DNA of 64,000 nt from Flavobacterium sp. ACN2 (GCF_002303885.1 NZ_MRCM01000002.1:310001-374000), one strand, 5' to 3'; positions 6,732-16,279 are shown, counted from the stretch's first letter. Notes: generated from the letters alone by a model not told the origin. Numbers and translations are program-made.

Positions 6732-9419
6732 CTACAAATTATATTTCATAGAAAATATGATATAACGCGGCTGAACTGTGTATTGAGAAACTCGAGTCGA
6801 GAACTGAGAAAAGCTGTCGTCGTTAAGATAAGTCGTGTTTAACAGGTTGGTTGCCGAAACTTTATATTCCCATTTGCTATTCTTTTTTTGATAAACCAAA
6901 CTCGCGCTTAAGAAATCATATTCATTATCGACCGTTTTATCTCCATTATAATAATGATAGAATTCGTATTCCGAAACAAAAGAAAAACTATCCAAGAAAT
7001 AATAATCTAATCTTGCAAATGGCTTGTCGGTGTAAAAAGTTGAACCACTGTATTTGTTAACCAAAAGATTATAACCAAATTCTATATTGGGAAGATTTTT
7101 ATAATTTGTTGAAGCTTTGACGGTATAACTTTGACTGAAACTTTCTGTGGTTGACAATTGGTCATTTTGAATGTTATTGAATTTCGACCAATTAAAACTA
7201 GCATTAACAGAAGCTTTATAATTCTTTAAAAACGAACGCCCGTAATTTCCCATTCCTGTAAAAGTTTCATCGGCCAAATTGGAATTGTAAGGAACAGAAG
7301 ACTGATTAATTCCGTCAAAATTGGCTTTTGTTTTAATCGCGTCCACTTTTCTGGTATAGGTGGCATTGGCAAAAATGTTCTCAAAATTGAACATATTATA
7401 TTTAAAATATCGAAGCGAATGTACTTGCGAAGTCGCATTTTCTAAGAAACGATTTCCGCGAAACAAACTGCTGTAATCTGACAAAACATAACCCGAAGCC
7501 AATTGATTAATATCGGTAAAATCGTTTGTCAATGAGAAATTATAGGTAAGTGTTTCCGATTTTTTGATTTGATATAAGGCAAAGAAATCAGGAAGAACCT
7601 TTACGAAATTCTGAGAATAATCGGTTCCCAATTGCCCATTTGTCATTTGATACGTATGCACACTAACTCCAGGCGTTAATGTAAATTTCCCTGTTAGAAT
7701 TTTATAATGAAAACCTAAAAAAGCGTCATTAAAACTGTAATCAACATCATTGTTATTTTCGGCATCATTCAAATCATTTTTATCCCCATTATCTAAAATT
7801 TGAAAAATATGAGAATTGAAATTCTGATACGAATATGTATTTCCTACCGTAATATTGATGTTACTTTTTGGCGTTATCATATAATAGTAATCCAATTTGG
7901 TATCCAATTTATTGGTTTTTACAAAACGATCTTGATTTAAGTCGTTTCGATTTTGTCCCGTAATATATCCTGATAAATCAAAAGGCTGTGTTCTTAAATT
8001 GGCATTGTAAAACGGATTTTCGTCTTGATATAAATGTTGCATTTCAAAAGCAAAAATATTTTTACTGCTTTGCGTATAATACAAACTCAGATTTTGATTG
8101 ATAGAAGTTGGATCTTGTTTCTTTTGAGTTAAAATAGTTTCAACTGCCGAAACATTATCAACAACCGATTCACGAAGCAAGTCTGTATCTTCATTCTGTT
8201 TTGATAATTTGGTCAGGATATCATAATCAAACTGAAATTTATCATTTGGCTTGTAAGTCGAGCTCAGTTTAAAAAGTCCCAAATTATTCTTTTGATGCGT
8301 CAATTCATCCCGTTTCTGCTGATCTCCAGAATCTAAAATCGTGGTTTGAGATTTCGTTTCCAAATCTGTTTTTGAAGTTGAAAGAATTCCAAAACCGCTT
8401 ATATTCCAAGCTTTATTTACAGAATAAGCAAAGTTTGTTGCGCCAAATTTGGTTTCGATTTCTTTAGCGCGATTATTTCGAAGCAATGAAATTCCTAGAT
8501 CATTTGAAGAAACATTAAAACTGCTTCCCCCCTTTTTCATCATATTTTTAAATCCGCCCGTAAACTTAAAATAATCTTGTGCAGTAAGTGGTAATTCTCC
8601 AATATTATTAAAATTGGTGATTAAATTAATACTGTATTTTGGACTGTAATAGAATAACTTCGGATTAATAATATAGCGACTATCCAATTCTGCAACTCCA
8701 ATTCCAGCAGTCACATCTCCAAACCAAAAATTCTTTTTTCCTTCTTTTAATTTGATATTCATTGCCACATTATCTTGATCGTTTTCTAGACCTTTAAGTG
8801 CGCTTACTTCATTGTAATTTCTTAAAACCTGAACCTTATCAATAGCATCGGCCGGAATATTTTTAACGCCTAATTTGGTATCTCCGTCAAAAAAATCTTT
8901 TCCTTCCACCATCAATTTACTGACTTTTTTTCCTTCAACTTCGATTTCACCATCGGCATTTACCTCAACTCCAGGCAATTTTTTTAGAACATCTTCGAGC
9001 TTTTTTTCTGTTCCCGATTTAAAAGAATCTGCATTGTAAACAATTGTATCGCCTTTTATAGAAACAGGCATTTCTCGAACAATTTCTACACCTTCCAATT
9101 CGATTCCTGCACCATCCATTACAATATTTTGAGTCATGTTTTCAGCCTTTGTAACTACAACAATTTCCTTAGATTTCATTCCCAAATAACTTAATTTAAT
9201 AGTGTAAGCTGTATTCGGTTTTAAAGTAAGCTGGAACTTTCCTTTATCATTGGTGATTCCGTATGAATCCATTGCTTTGGTGCCATTGTTAATCGCCATG
9301 ATATTGGCCATTTCCAACGGATTTTTCTGTTCGTCTTGAATCAAACCATCAAAACGGATACTTTGAGCAAAAGAAAAAGAAGTAAAAAGTAAGGCAAATA
9401 AAAAAAGTGTCTTATTCAT
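6732..9419 (-). CDS. Outer-membrane beta-barrel protein, TonB-dependent-receptor-like, with carboxypeptidase-type N-domain
   Basis: The 895-aa product has a signal peptide (MNKTLFLFALLFTSFSFAQ), a carboxypeptidase-regulatory-like domain (about residues 20-105, KNPLEMANIMAINNGTKA), a plug-like region (about 115-230, with LEDVLKKLPGVEVNADGEI and a VQVLRNYNE segment), and a long strand-rich barrel ending in the aromatic-rich IIFSMKYNL. It matches the outer membrane beta-barrel family common in Bacteroidota, cousins of TonB receptors. The gene follows the GLPGLI gene by 77 bp on the same strand. Such pairs recur in Flavobacteriaceae, so the two are probably co-transcribed and act together at the outer membrane. 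Substrate unknown. Confidence 0.85.
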   Translation of the reverse strand: MNKTLFLFALLFTSFSFAQSIRFDGLIQDEQKNPLEMANIMAINNGTKAMDSYGITNDKGKFQLTLKPNTAYTIKLSYLGMKSKEIVVVTKAENMTQNIVMDGAGIELEGVEIVREMPVSIKGDTIVYNADSFKSGTEKKLEDVLKKLPGVEVNADGEIEVEGKKVSKLMVEGKDFFDGDTKLGVKNIPADAIDKVQVLRNYNEVSALKGLENDQDNVAMNIKLKEGKKNFWFGDVTAGIGVAELDSRYIINPKLFYYSPKYSINLITNFNNIGELPLTAQDYFKFTGGFKNMMKKGGSSFNVSSNDLGISLLRNNRAKEIETKFGATNFAYSVNKAWNISGFGILSTSKTDLETKSQTTILDSGDQQKRDELTHQKNNLGLFKLSSTYKPNDKFQFDYDILTKLSKQNEDTDLLRESVVDNVSAVETILTQKKQDPTSINQNLSLYYTQSSKNIFAFEMQHLYQDENPFYNANLRTQPFDLSGYITGQNRNDLNQDRFVKTNKLDTKLDYYYMITPKSNINITVGNTYSYQNFNSHIFQILDNGDKNDLNDAENNNDVDYSFNDAFLGFHYKILTGKFTLTPGVSVHTYQMTNGQLGTDYSQNFVKVLPDFFALYQIKKSETLTYNFSLTNDFTDINQLASGYVLSDYSSLFRGNRFLENATSQVHSLRYFKYNMFNFENIFANATYTRKVDAIKTKANFDGINQSSVPYNSNLADETFTGMGNYGRSFLKNYKASVNASFNWSKFNNIQNDQLSTTESFSQSYTVKASTNYKNLPNIEFGYNLLVNKYSGSTFYTDKPFARLDYYFLDSFSFVSEYEFYHYYNGDKTVDNEYDFLSASLVYQKKNSKWEYKVSATNLLNTTYLNDDSFSQFSTRVSQYTVQPRYIIFSMKYNL

Positions 9420-9496
9420 GATAAGAATATTGGAAGTTTGGACCCCGAGCGATAGCGAACAGGCGAAGCAATTTGAGATTTTGAGTTTTATAAATT

Positions 9497-10384
9497 TTAT
9501 CTTCCCATTGGAGGAGGTCCGCCCGCACGACCGCGGTTCATCTCCCTAAATTCTTCCATTTTTTTAATTACCGTTTCATCGTATTCTTTCTGAGAAATTA
9601 CTTTTCCTTTTTTAGAAGGTTTTATTTCCACTTTCTCTTTAGCATTCAAAACGATCTTCGAACACAAAATTGTAGTGGTTCCGTCGTTAATTTCTAAAAT
9701 TAAACCTGGAAGTCCCCAGTAATTTTCTGGCCCTTGATTTATAGGAATTTCAGGTGTATACCAAGCTGTTACTACAATTTCTTTTGGAATTTCGAAGTTA
9801 TCAGCAAAATTCGTTTTGGTATCTCCCGAAGTCTTTTTAGCCTCCTCTTTTTTATCTTCATCCTTTTTAGGTCTGAAGTTTCTAAAATCGGTTTTACTGG
9901 CTTGCTTTACTGCTGTTGCTTTATAACAATTGTAGCCTCCAATTTGCTTGGTTTCTTGTTCCAGTTTCCAGTCTAATTTTGGCAGCGAATCAATCACAAG
10001 AAATTCTTTACCCATAAATTCTTTATCAACCGTATACGTTTTTGTTTTTACATCTTTGTAAAAAGTACCGCCTCCACCTGTAAGCGAACCAAACATCATG
10101 CGAAAACCGCCTTGCTGCTGACCTGGCGCTTCTAGTTTTTCTTCTTCTTTGTAAATCGATGCTGCTTTATCGAAATTTAAAACGAATGTTTTTTCGAGCA
10201 TCTTTTTCATACGCTCTTCCATGTTTTTCTGCATTTCTGGGGTAATATCTCTATTCCCGCGCATGCCTTCAAATTTTGGAGCCTGTGTTTTTGACTCATA
10301 AACAGCCATTCCCTGAAAATCTTTTTGCGCTTGAATTTGTGCAGAAACAAGCAGTAAAGTCATATAAAAAAATATCTTTTTCAT
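9497..10384 (-). CDS. GLPGLI family secreted protein
   Basis: The 295-aa product contains the motif YWGLPGLILEINDG that gives the family its name, downstream of the usual AWYTPEIPINQGPENYWG context. It starts with a signal peptide (MKKIFFYMTLLLVSAQIQAQ). The ATG at 10384 is chosen because the longer ORF begins with a TTG at 10453 that is the -33 element of the promoter. The C-terminus is Gly/Pro-rich (GRAGGPPPMGR). GLPGLI proteins are of unknown function, limited largely to Bacteroidota, and usually lie next to TonB-type barrels, as here. A periplasmic accessory role for the neighbouring barrel is inference from position only. Confidence 0.9.
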   Translation of the reverse strand: MKKIFFYMTLLLVSAQIQAQKDFQGMAVYESKTQAPKFEGMRGNRDITPEMQKNMEERMKKMLEKTFVLNFDKAASIYKEEEKLEAPGQQQGGFRMMFGSLTGGGGTFYKDVKTKTYTVDKEFMGKEFLVIDSLPKLDWKLEQETKQIGGYNCYKATAVKQASKTDFRNFRPKKDEDKKEEAKKTSGDTKTNFADNFEIPKEIVVTAWYTPEIPINQGPENYWGLPGLILEINDGTTTILCSKIVLNAKEKVEIKPSKKGKVISQKEYDETVIKKMEEFREMNRGRAGGPPPMGR

Positions 10385-10425
10385 TTCATTTTCTTTAAGT
10401 GAGTAAATCCGATAAAGCTTACATT

Positions 10426-10453
10426 CAAATGTATTACTTATTTTAAGATTCAA
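10426..10453 (-). promoter_or_regulatory. Promoter of the GLPGLI / barrel operon
   Basis: On the minus strand TTG (10453-10451), a 17-bp spacer and TACATTTG (10433-10426). Transcription would begin near 10419, about 35 nt before the chosen ATG at 10384. Confidence 0.75.
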
Positions 10454-10597
10454 AAAACTAAATATATAAACGGCATTAAGACATAGATAGAACCGCTTAT
10501 TTTTTAGACTATTAGATTAAAAAAAGGTTTAAGACTCCAAATTGAAATTTTAAGGAGAGTTTTTTGTAATTTGGTGCTCTTGTAAATTAATTTTCTA

Positions 10598-11413
10598 ATG
10601 TATAGAAACGTGCAAAAAATTTTATTTTCCCTATTTCTTTTCTGCACTTTTCATGCGGTTTCAGCTCAGGATTTGAGCATCAATCCAACTTTAATTTCGC
10701 AGTATAAAAACACTGCTGATGAATTTTTAGGATACGATTCGTTTGGATATTCCTATCAGATTACGAACAACGTTTTTAGCAAAATTAAAGGAAAAGAAAT
10801 CTTCGAATACAAGAATGTTTCTTTGGGAAAAATAACAAAAGTCGATCTTCAGAATCCGTTAAAAATTGTTTTGTTTTATGAAGATTTCAATAGTGTTGTT
10901 TTGTTAGACAATCAATTGAATAAAATGACCGAAATTAATTTTTCGCAGAATGCAGCGCCAATTGTAGTAAGTGCTATCGGAATGTCTACGCAAAATCAGT
11001 TATGGATTTACAACACTTTAAATCAGCAAATTGGACTTTTTGATTATTTAAAAAATGAATATAAAACGGTTTCTATTCCGTTGACTGAACCAATTCAATA
11101 TTATCAAACCGATTTTAATACCTTCTATTGGATTGATAAAAAAAACAACGGGTATTCTTGCGATATTTTTGGAAAAATAACTTCATTAGGCCCAATAGCA
11201 GATTTTGACAAAATTGTTATCATTAATCCTTCGCAATATCTTTTCAGCAAGAATCCTTTACTGTACTTTAAAGGTATTAATAAGTCGAATCCAGAGGTAA
11301 TTTCTGAGATTAAAATTTTAGAAAAAACCTTTGACAATTTTTATTACAAAGACCAAATTTTATCTATTTTTACAGCTACAGATATATCAAATTATAAAAT
11401 CGTAACACCGTAA
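10598..11413 (+). CDS. Secreted protein of unknown function, possibly a beta-propeller
   Basis: The 271-aa product has a signal peptide ending HAVSAQ and then strand-rich sequence with repeated turns (FGYSYQITNNVFSKIKGKE, DNQLNKMTEINF, YLKNEYKTVSIPL). This is compatible with a small propeller-like fold, but no family was recognised. Its TAA stop overlaps the ATG of the deoxynucleoside kinase by one base (TAATG), so translation is likely coupled and the two form an operon ended by the terminator at 12051. Neighbourhood gives no functional clue beyond that coupling. Confidence 0.8.
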   Translation: MYRNVQKILFSLFLFCTFHAVSAQDLSINPTLISQYKNTADEFLGYDSFGYSYQITNNVFSKIKGKEIFEYKNVSLGKITKVDLQNPLKIVLFYEDFNSVVLLDNQLNKMTEINFSQNAAPIVVSAIGMSTQNQLWIYNTLNQQIGLFDYLKNEYKTVSIPLTEPIQYYQTDFNTFYWIDKKNNGYSCDIFGKITSLGPIADFDKIVIINPSQYLFSKNPLLYFKGINKSNPEVISEIKILEKTFDNFYYKDQILSIFTATDISNYKIVTP

Positions 11414-12027
11414 TGCACATAGCAATAGCAGGAAACATAGGCGCAGGAAAAACTACTCTGACCAAATTATTGGCGAAACACTTCAAATGGGAACCTCATT
11501 ATGAAGATGTAGTTGATAATCCGTACTTGGATGATTTCTACCATCAAATGGAGCGCTGGTCATTTAATCTTCAGATTTATTTCCTAAATAGCCGTTTCCG
11601 TCAAGTGCAGCAAATTCGCGAAAGCGGAAAAAGAATCATTCAGGACAGAACGATTTATGAAGATGCTCACATCTTTGCTCCCAACTTATATGCAATGGGA
11701 TTAATGACGAGTCGTGATTTTGAAAATTACACGTCGTTGTTTGAATTAATGGAATCTCTGGTTAAAGCTCCAGATTTATTGATTTATTTAAGAAGTTCTA
11801 TTCCGAATTTAGTGGGACAAATTCATAAACGCGGACGCGAATATGAGAACTCTATTTCGATCGATTATTTAAGCCGTTTGAACGAAAGATATGAAGCTTG
11901 GATCCAGACTTACACTAAAGGAAAACTCTTGATTATTGATGTTGATAATATCAATTTTGTTGACAATCCTGAAGATTTGGGTGATATCATTAATAGAATT
12001 GATGCTGAATTAAACGGATTGTTTTAA
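11413..12027 (+). CDS. Deoxynucleoside kinase (dNK family)
   Basis: The 204-aa product phosphorylates deoxynucleosides in the salvage route. The P-loop GNIGAGKTT is at residues 7-15. A DRT motif (IIQDRTIYEDAHIFA) stands for the DRS block that binds nucleoside and metal, and an arginine-rich lid (HKRGREYE) follows. Length fits the dGK/dAK-like bacterial dNKs. The start overlaps the upstream stop by one base. Which deoxynucleoside it prefers cannot be read from sequence by eye. An intrinsic terminator follows 24 nt after the stop. Confidence 0.92.
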   Translation: MHIAIAGNIGAGKTTLTKLLAKHFKWEPHYEDVVDNPYLDDFYHQMERWSFNLQIYFLNSRFRQVQQIRESGKRIIQDRTIYEDAHIFAPNLYAMGLMTSRDFENYTSLFELMESLVKAPDLLIYLRSSIPNLVGQIHKRGREYENSISIDYLSRLNERYEAWIQTYTKGKLLIIDVDNINFVDNPEDLGDIINRIDAELNGLF

Positions 12028-12050
12028 AACACAGATTTACACGAAATAAA

Positions 12051-12082
12051 AAAAGCCTCTAAATATTTTTTTAGAGGCTTTT
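12051..12082. terminator. Bidirectional intrinsic terminator after the kinase gene
   Basis: AAAAGCCTCTAAA pairs with TTTAGAGGCTTTT. T tracts follow on both strands, so it can end the plus-strand kinase operon and also catch minus-strand transcripts of the pyrophosphatase gene. Confidence 0.85.
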
Positions 12083-12090
12083 GCTTTTAA

Positions 12091-12187
12091 ATCCTAACAG
12101 GTTTCCAAAACCTGTTAGGTATATCTTTCATTCTAAATTAATGGCTTTATCAAAATACCTAACAGGTTTTGGAAACCTGTTAGGATA
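12091..12187. repeat. Nested palindromic repeat element (perfect 32-bp inverted repeat)
   Basis: The left arm 12091-12122 and right arm 12156-12187 are exact reverse complements over 32 bp, with a 33-bp spacer. Each arm is itself a near-palindrome (CCTAACAGG...CCTGTTAGG), so the element can fold as two small hairpins or one large one. It lies between convergent genes. A diverged relative occurs at 32964-33070, also between convergent genes, pointing to a dispersed REP/MITE-like family. Confidence 0.85.
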
Positions 12188-12196
12188 GATCGTAAA

Positions 12197-14740
12197 TTAT
12201 TTAGCAGCTTCAACTTTTGCCAGAACTTCTTCTTCATTTCCTTCAAAAACTTCGGTTGTTGTTTTACCATTTTCCGTTTTAGTAACAGTTCCTGTTGTTT
12301 TTCCGTTAATATTTTTAACCTCAACGCGAACAGATTTTTTCTCATATTTACTTGTATCGAAACAATCTGTTTTTTGATATTTTCCTTTTGCATCAAAATG
12401 AGCTAAACATTTAGCTGTTTCTTCTTCTGAACAACCTTTTTCTTTACACATTTTAATACATTCTTCTTTTGTCATTCCAGACATATCGCCACATTTAGAC
12501 ATTCCTGCATGCATTTCTGTTTTAGCACAGCAAGAAGCTTTTGCGGCAATATCTGATGGCGCATGACCTTCGCCTAAAATTGGAGCGATTACCAATCCAA
12601 TCAAACAAGTTAATTTAATCAAGATATTCATAGAAGGCCCAGAAGTATCCTTAAACGGATCTCCAACTGTATCTCCTGTTACTGCAGCTTTATGTGCATC
12701 AGAACCTTTATAAGTCATTTCTCCGTTGATCATAACTCCTGCTTCAAAAGATTTTTTCGCATTGTCCCAAGCACCTCCTGCGTTATTTTGGAAAACTGCC
12801 CAAAGTACTCCAGAAACCGTAACTCCAGCCATATATCCTCCTAACATTTCAGCAATTAACTGATTGTTGTCTGAGTAAACTAATTTTCCTAAAAGAACGA
12901 TTAAAATTGGGAAACCAATCGTTAAAATCCCTGGAAGCATCATTTCTCGTAAAGCAGCTTTTGTAGAAATCTCAACACATTTTCCGTATTCTGGTTTTCC
13001 TGTTCCTTCCATAATTCCAGGAATTTCCTTGAACTGGCGACGAACTTCGTACACCATATCCATTGCCGCTTTTCCAACAGAATTCATTGCTAAAGCAGAG
13101 AAAACTACCGGTATCATTCCGCCGACAAATAACATCGCCAAAACTGGAGCTTTAAAAATATTGATTCCGTCAATTCCTGTAAAAGTTACATAGGCTGCAA
13201 ATAATGCTAATGAAGTTAAGGCTGCAGAAGCAATAGCAAATCCTTTTCCTGTCGCTGCTGTTGTATTTCCAACTGAGTCTAAAATATCGGTTCTGGTACG
13301 AACTTCTTTTGGCAATTCGCTCATTTCAGCAATTCCTCCAGCATTATCAGAGATAGGTCCGAAAGCATCAATTGCCAATTGCATAGCAGTTGTCGCCATC
13401 ATTGCTGAAGCCGCCAAAGCTACTCCGTAGAATCCTGCTAAAGCATAGGAGATCCAAATTGCAACAGCAAACAATAATACCGTTGGGAAAGTCGAAATCA
13501 TACCTGTTGCTAAACCAGCAATTACGTTTGTTCCTGCTCCTGTAGATGATTTTTGAACAATTGCCAAAACTGGTTTTGTTCCTAATCCTGTATAATATTC
13601 TGTTACTGATGAAATAGCTCCACCAACAACTAATCCGACCAATGTAGCGTAGAAAACACGCATTGACGAAATCGCTTTTGATCCTTCTCCAAAGAAACTC
13701 ATCTGCATCGTTTCCGGAAGCATGTGCTGTACTAAAAAGAAACAAGCTACAGCTGTTAAAACAATCGAAACCCAGTTTCCTACATTTAAAGCTTTTTGAA
13801 CTTGTGCTTCTTTGGCATTATCATCTGAAATTTTCACTAAAAGTGTTCCTATAATGGAAAATATAATCCCAAAACCGGCAATTGCCATTGGAAGCAAAAT
13901 TGGGCCGATTCCGCCGAAAGCATCATTAATACTTCCGCCCATATCTTTTATAACATAATTTCCTAGTACCATTGCTGCAAGAACTGTTGCTACATAAGAC
14001 CCAAACAAATCAGCTCCCATACCTGCAACGTCTCCTACGTTATCTCCTACGTTATCTGCAATTGTAGCAGGATTACGAGGATCATCTTCTGGAATTCCCG
14101 CTTCTACTTTACCAACTAAATCTGCTCCAACATCGGCTGCTTTAGTATAGATTCCACCTCCAACACGAGCAAACAAAGCGATTGATTCTGCACCAAGCGA
14201 AAATCCAGCTAATGTCTCTAAAACAACTGTCATTGTATCGGTATCTTTCCAAACTCCATCAGAAAATAAATGAAAGAAAATGATAAAAAAGGATGTTAAA
14301 CCCAAAACAGCTAGACCAGCAACGCCAAGCCCCATAACAGTTCCACCGCCAAAAGAAACTTTTAAAGCTTGCGGTAAACTAGTACGCGCCGCTTGGGTGG
14401 TTCTAACGTTTGTTTTAGTTGCTATTTTCATTCCGATATTTCCAGCATAAGCTGAAAATAAAGCACCAAAAATAAATGCTATTACGATTAATAAATGTGT
14501 TTTTACTCCTGGAATAAAAGTAATTCCTGCCAAAGCTAAACTGGCAATAATTACAAAGATGGTTAATAGTTTATATTCGGCTTTTAGAAAGGCTAAGGCT
14601 CCTTCGTAGATGTAATCTGAAATCTCTTTCATCTTACCGTCTCCAGCGTCTTGTTTTAAAACCCAAGTCCTTTTTATTCCCATGAAAAGTAATCCTAAAA
14701 CTGCCATTATAATGGGCAGGTAAATCATAAATGCATTCAT
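12197..14740 (-). CDS. hppA: Membrane-bound ion-pumping pyrophosphatase with Cys-rich C-terminal extension
   Basis: This integral-membrane pyrophosphatase couples PPi hydrolysis to H+ or Na+ export. Of 847 aa, about residues 1-726 form the multi-TM core with the catalytic motifs [18 protein letters not shown] (near 194-211), DNVGDNVGD (229-237) and [17 protein letters not shown] near the end. The segment [10 protein letters not shown] has Ala where K+-independent enzymes carry Lys, which predicts a K+-dependent type. H+ versus Na+ specificity was not resolved. Residues about 727-847 are an unusual soluble tail with eight cysteines in 57 residues ([29 protein letters not shown]) and then a Thr/Lys/Glu-rich end. 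The soluble pyrophosphatase lies next upstream on the same strand. Confidence 0.93.
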   Translation of the reverse strand: MNAFMIYLPIIMAVLGLLFMGIKRTWVLKQDAGDGKMKEISDYIYEGALAFLKAEYKLLTIFVIIASLALAGITFIPGVKTHLLIVIAFIFGALFSAYAGNIGMKIATKTNVRTTQAARTSLPQALKVSFGGGTVMGLGVAGLAVLGLTSFFIIFFHLFSDGVWKDTDTMTVVLETLAGFSLGAESIALFARVGGGIYTKAADVGADLVGKVEAGIPEDDPRNPATIADNVGDNVGDVAGMGADLFGSYVATVLAAMVLGNYVIKDMGGSINDAFGGIGPILLPMAIAGFGIIFSIIGTLLVKISDDNAKEAQVQKALNVGNWVSIVLTAVACFFLVQHMLPETMQMSFFGEGSKAISSMRVFYATLVGLVVGGAISSVTEYYTGLGTKPVLAIVQKSSTGAGTNVIAGLATGMISTFPTVLLFAVAIWISYALAGFYGVALAASAMMATTAMQLAIDAFGPISDNAGGIAEMSELPKEVRTRTDILDSVGNTTAATGKGFAIASAALTSLALFAAYVTFTGIDGINIFKAPVLAMLFVGGMIPVVFSALAMNSVGKAAMDMVYEVRRQFKEIPGIMEGTGKPEYGKCVEISTKAALREMMLPGILTIGFPILIVLLGKLVYSDNNQLIAEMLGGYMAGVTVSGVLWAVFQNNAGGAWDNAKKSFEAGVMINGEMTYKGSDAHKAAVTGDTVGDPFKDTSGPSMNILIKLTCLIGLVIAPILGEGHAPSDIAAKASCCAKTEMHAGMSKCGDMSGMTKEECIKMCKEKGCSEEETAKCLAHFDAKGKYQKTDCFDTSKYEKKSVRVEVKNINGKTTGTVTKTENGKTTTEVFEGNEEEVLAKVEAAK

Positions 14741-14794
14741 AATATTTTAATGGTTTTGGTTAATAGTCAACAATCTAACTAAAACGAATTTAAA

Positions 14795-14833
14795 CAAAAA
14801 AGCAATACTCCTGACGGTAGTATTGCTTTTTTT
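14795..14833 (-). terminator. Intrinsic terminator downstream of ppa
   Basis: AAAGCAATACT pairs with AGTATTGCTTT around a 9-nt loop, with T tracts on both sides. It lies between ppa and hppA on the minus strand, so hppA must be transcribed by read-through or from its own promoter. Confidence 0.85.
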
Positions 14834-14853
14834 ATATTAGAATGCGGTTAAAA

Positions 14854-15384
14854 TTATTTAATACTAAATAATCCAGCCGGTTTATTTTCAATGTCATCAA
14901 AACGTTTTGTACACTCAGCGATAATCTCGTAAGCTTCTTTTACGTCTCCCCATCCTTCTACATCTACTTTTTTGTTTTCAAGATCTTTGTAAACTTGGAA
15001 AAAGTGCTCGATTTCTTTTACTAAGTGAGGATTAATATCTGATAAATCTGTTAATGAATTCCAAATTGGATCTGAAACTGGTACACAAATAATTTTTTCG
15101 TCTGGTCCTTTATCATCTGCCATGTGGAATACACCGATTGGCTTAACTTCCATAACACATCCAGGGAAAGTTGGTTCGTTTACCAAAACTAATACGTCAA
15201 GAGGATCACCATCTAAAGCTAAAGTTTCTGGAATAAATCCGTAATCTGCTGGGTACATCATTGAAGAGAATAACATTCTGTCAAAACGCATTCTTTTGAT
15301 TTCAAAATCGTACTCATATTTATTTCTGCTTCCTCTTGGTATTTCGATTAATACATCGAAAGTCGTTAATTTGTCTGCGGTCAT
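14854..15384 (-). CDS. ppa: Soluble inorganic pyrophosphatase, family I
   Basis: A cytosolic Mg-dependent enzyme that hydrolyses pyrophosphate to phosphate, pulling biosynthetic reactions forward. The 176-aa length is normal. The family signature DGDPLDVLVL is present (three metal-binding aspartates), with YGFIPETLALDG just before it and an ADDKGPDEKI block after it. The ATG follows the promoter at 15418-15447 with a 5' leader of roughly 25 nt. The neighbouring membrane pyrophosphatase uses the same substrate, so the cell has both a heat-releasing and an energy-conserving way to remove PPi. Confidence 0.97.
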   Translation of the reverse strand: MTADKLTTFDVLIEIPRGSRNKYEYDFEIKRMRFDRMLFSSMMYPADYGFIPETLALDGDPLDVLVLVNEPTFPGCVMEVKPIGVFHMADDKGPDEKIICVPVSDPIWNSLTDLSDINPHLVKEIEHFFQVYKDLENKKVDVEGWGDVKEAYEIIAECTKRFDDIENKPAGLFSIK

Positions 15385-15417
15385 TTTCGTTTTTTATTAT
15401 TTCTATAATTTCGGTTG

Positions 15418-15447
15418 CAAAAATAACTAAAGAATCTAGTTCTACAA
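15418..15447 (-). promoter_or_regulatory. Promoter of ppa
   Basis: On the minus strand TTG (15447-15445), 19 bp, TATTTTTG (15425-15418), matching the flavobacterial consensus. Confidence 0.65.
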
Positions 15448-15495
15448 TAAAAAACAAGGTTAAATTATCTGTATTAGAGTTTAAAATACAAGCAT

Positions 15496-16095
15496 TTAAT
15501 AACTAATCGTTCGATTTCTTTTTTTTAGGTAATAATGCCAAAGTAAATAAGTCGCATAAGATCGATATGGACTCCATTGTTCTGCATGAATTTCCATTTC
15601 TTGTTTATCATGAATATTAAGTAATTCTTTGATGGTATTGATTACTGCAATATCGCCAAGCGGAATCAAATCGGGCTCTTCCAGACAAAACATTAAATAA
15701 ATATCGATAGTCCAGTTTCCAATTCCTTTTAATTTAATGAGTTCTTCGCGAACTTGTTTTGCAGATTTCAAAGCCAAACTTTCAATATCTAATTCTTTGT
15801 TTAAAACTGCTTCCGCTAAGATTTTGATGTATTTTGTTTTCTGACGGCTTACTCCTAGATTTCTAAATTCTTCATCAGACAAAACGGCCATGTTTTCAGG
15901 ATCGCAAGTTTTGTACGCTTTTATTTTTAAAAAAGTAGCTTTCGCCGAATCAATAGAAACCTGCTGTTCGAGTATAAGCAAAACCAAAGTTTCAAAACCT
16001 GGTGGACGTTTTGGAATTGGAGGCAATCCGTATTTTTCTATGATTTCAAGAAATATTGGATTTTTAGATGAAAGAAAATCAATTGCTTCTTGCAT
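15496..16095 (-). CDS. DNA-3-methyladenine glycosylase, AlkA-like HhH-GPD protein
   Basis: A base-excision repair glycosylase that removes alkylated purines. The 199-aa product has the helix-hairpin-helix KLKGIGNWTIDIYLM (about residues 122-136) and the downstream GD/D block (IPLGDIAVINTIKELL) that supplies the catalytic aspartate in the HhH-GPD superfamily. An early LILEQQVSIDSA block is typical of the AlkA branch. It is shorter than E. coli AlkA (282 aa), lacking the N-terminal domain, as in many bacterial homologues. A -7 box TATTTTTG lies at 16126-16119. It appears to be a single-gene unit. Confidence 0.9.
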   Translation of the reverse strand: MQEAIDFLSSKNPIFLEIIEKYGLPPIPKRPPGFETLVLLILEQQVSIDSAKATFLKIKAYKTCDPENMAVLSDEEFRNLGVSRQKTKYIKILAEAVLNKELDIESLALKSAKQVREELIKLKGIGNWTIDIYLMFCLEEPDLIPLGDIAVINTIKELLNIHDKQEMEIHAEQWSPYRSYATYLLWHYYLKKRNRTISY

Positions 16096-16171
16096 GGTTT
16101 TGGGTTTTGAAAGTAAATCAAAAATAAGAAAAATGAAACTAGTTCTCGCAAAGACGCAAAGGCGCTAAGTT

Positions 16172-16279
16172 TTTTTTTCACGCAGATTCTGCAGATTTAA
16201 GCAAATTCTATTTTTCCAATCTTAAATATATTTAATCTGTGTTTATCTGCTCAAATCCGCAGAATCTGCGTGAGAAAAA
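16172..16279. repeat. Imperfect inverted repeat with CGCAGATTCTGC arms
   Basis: The left arm (TTCACGCAGATTCTGCAGAT, from about 16177) and right arm (ATCCGCAGAATCTGCGTGAG, to about 16274) pair with few mismatches across an AT-rich centre. Just outside on the left is TCTCGCAAAGACGCAAAGG (16145-16163). It fills most of the gap between the glycosylase and the DUF5686 gene and looks like a dispersed intergenic element. Confidence 0.7.

Noticed and set aside
10385..10453. Longer start of the GLPGLI protein
   Set aside because: The TTG at 10453 is the -33 element of the promoter, and the signal peptide begins at 10384.
12051..12187. CRISPR-like array from the repeated CCTAACAGG palindromes
   Set aside because: Only two copies in opposite orientation, no regular spacers and no cas genes; better explained as an inverted-repeat element.
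13368..13745. 125-codon minus-strand ORF within hppA
   Set aside because: Alternate frame of the membrane pyrophosphatase; composition is that of a shifted hydrophobic gene.
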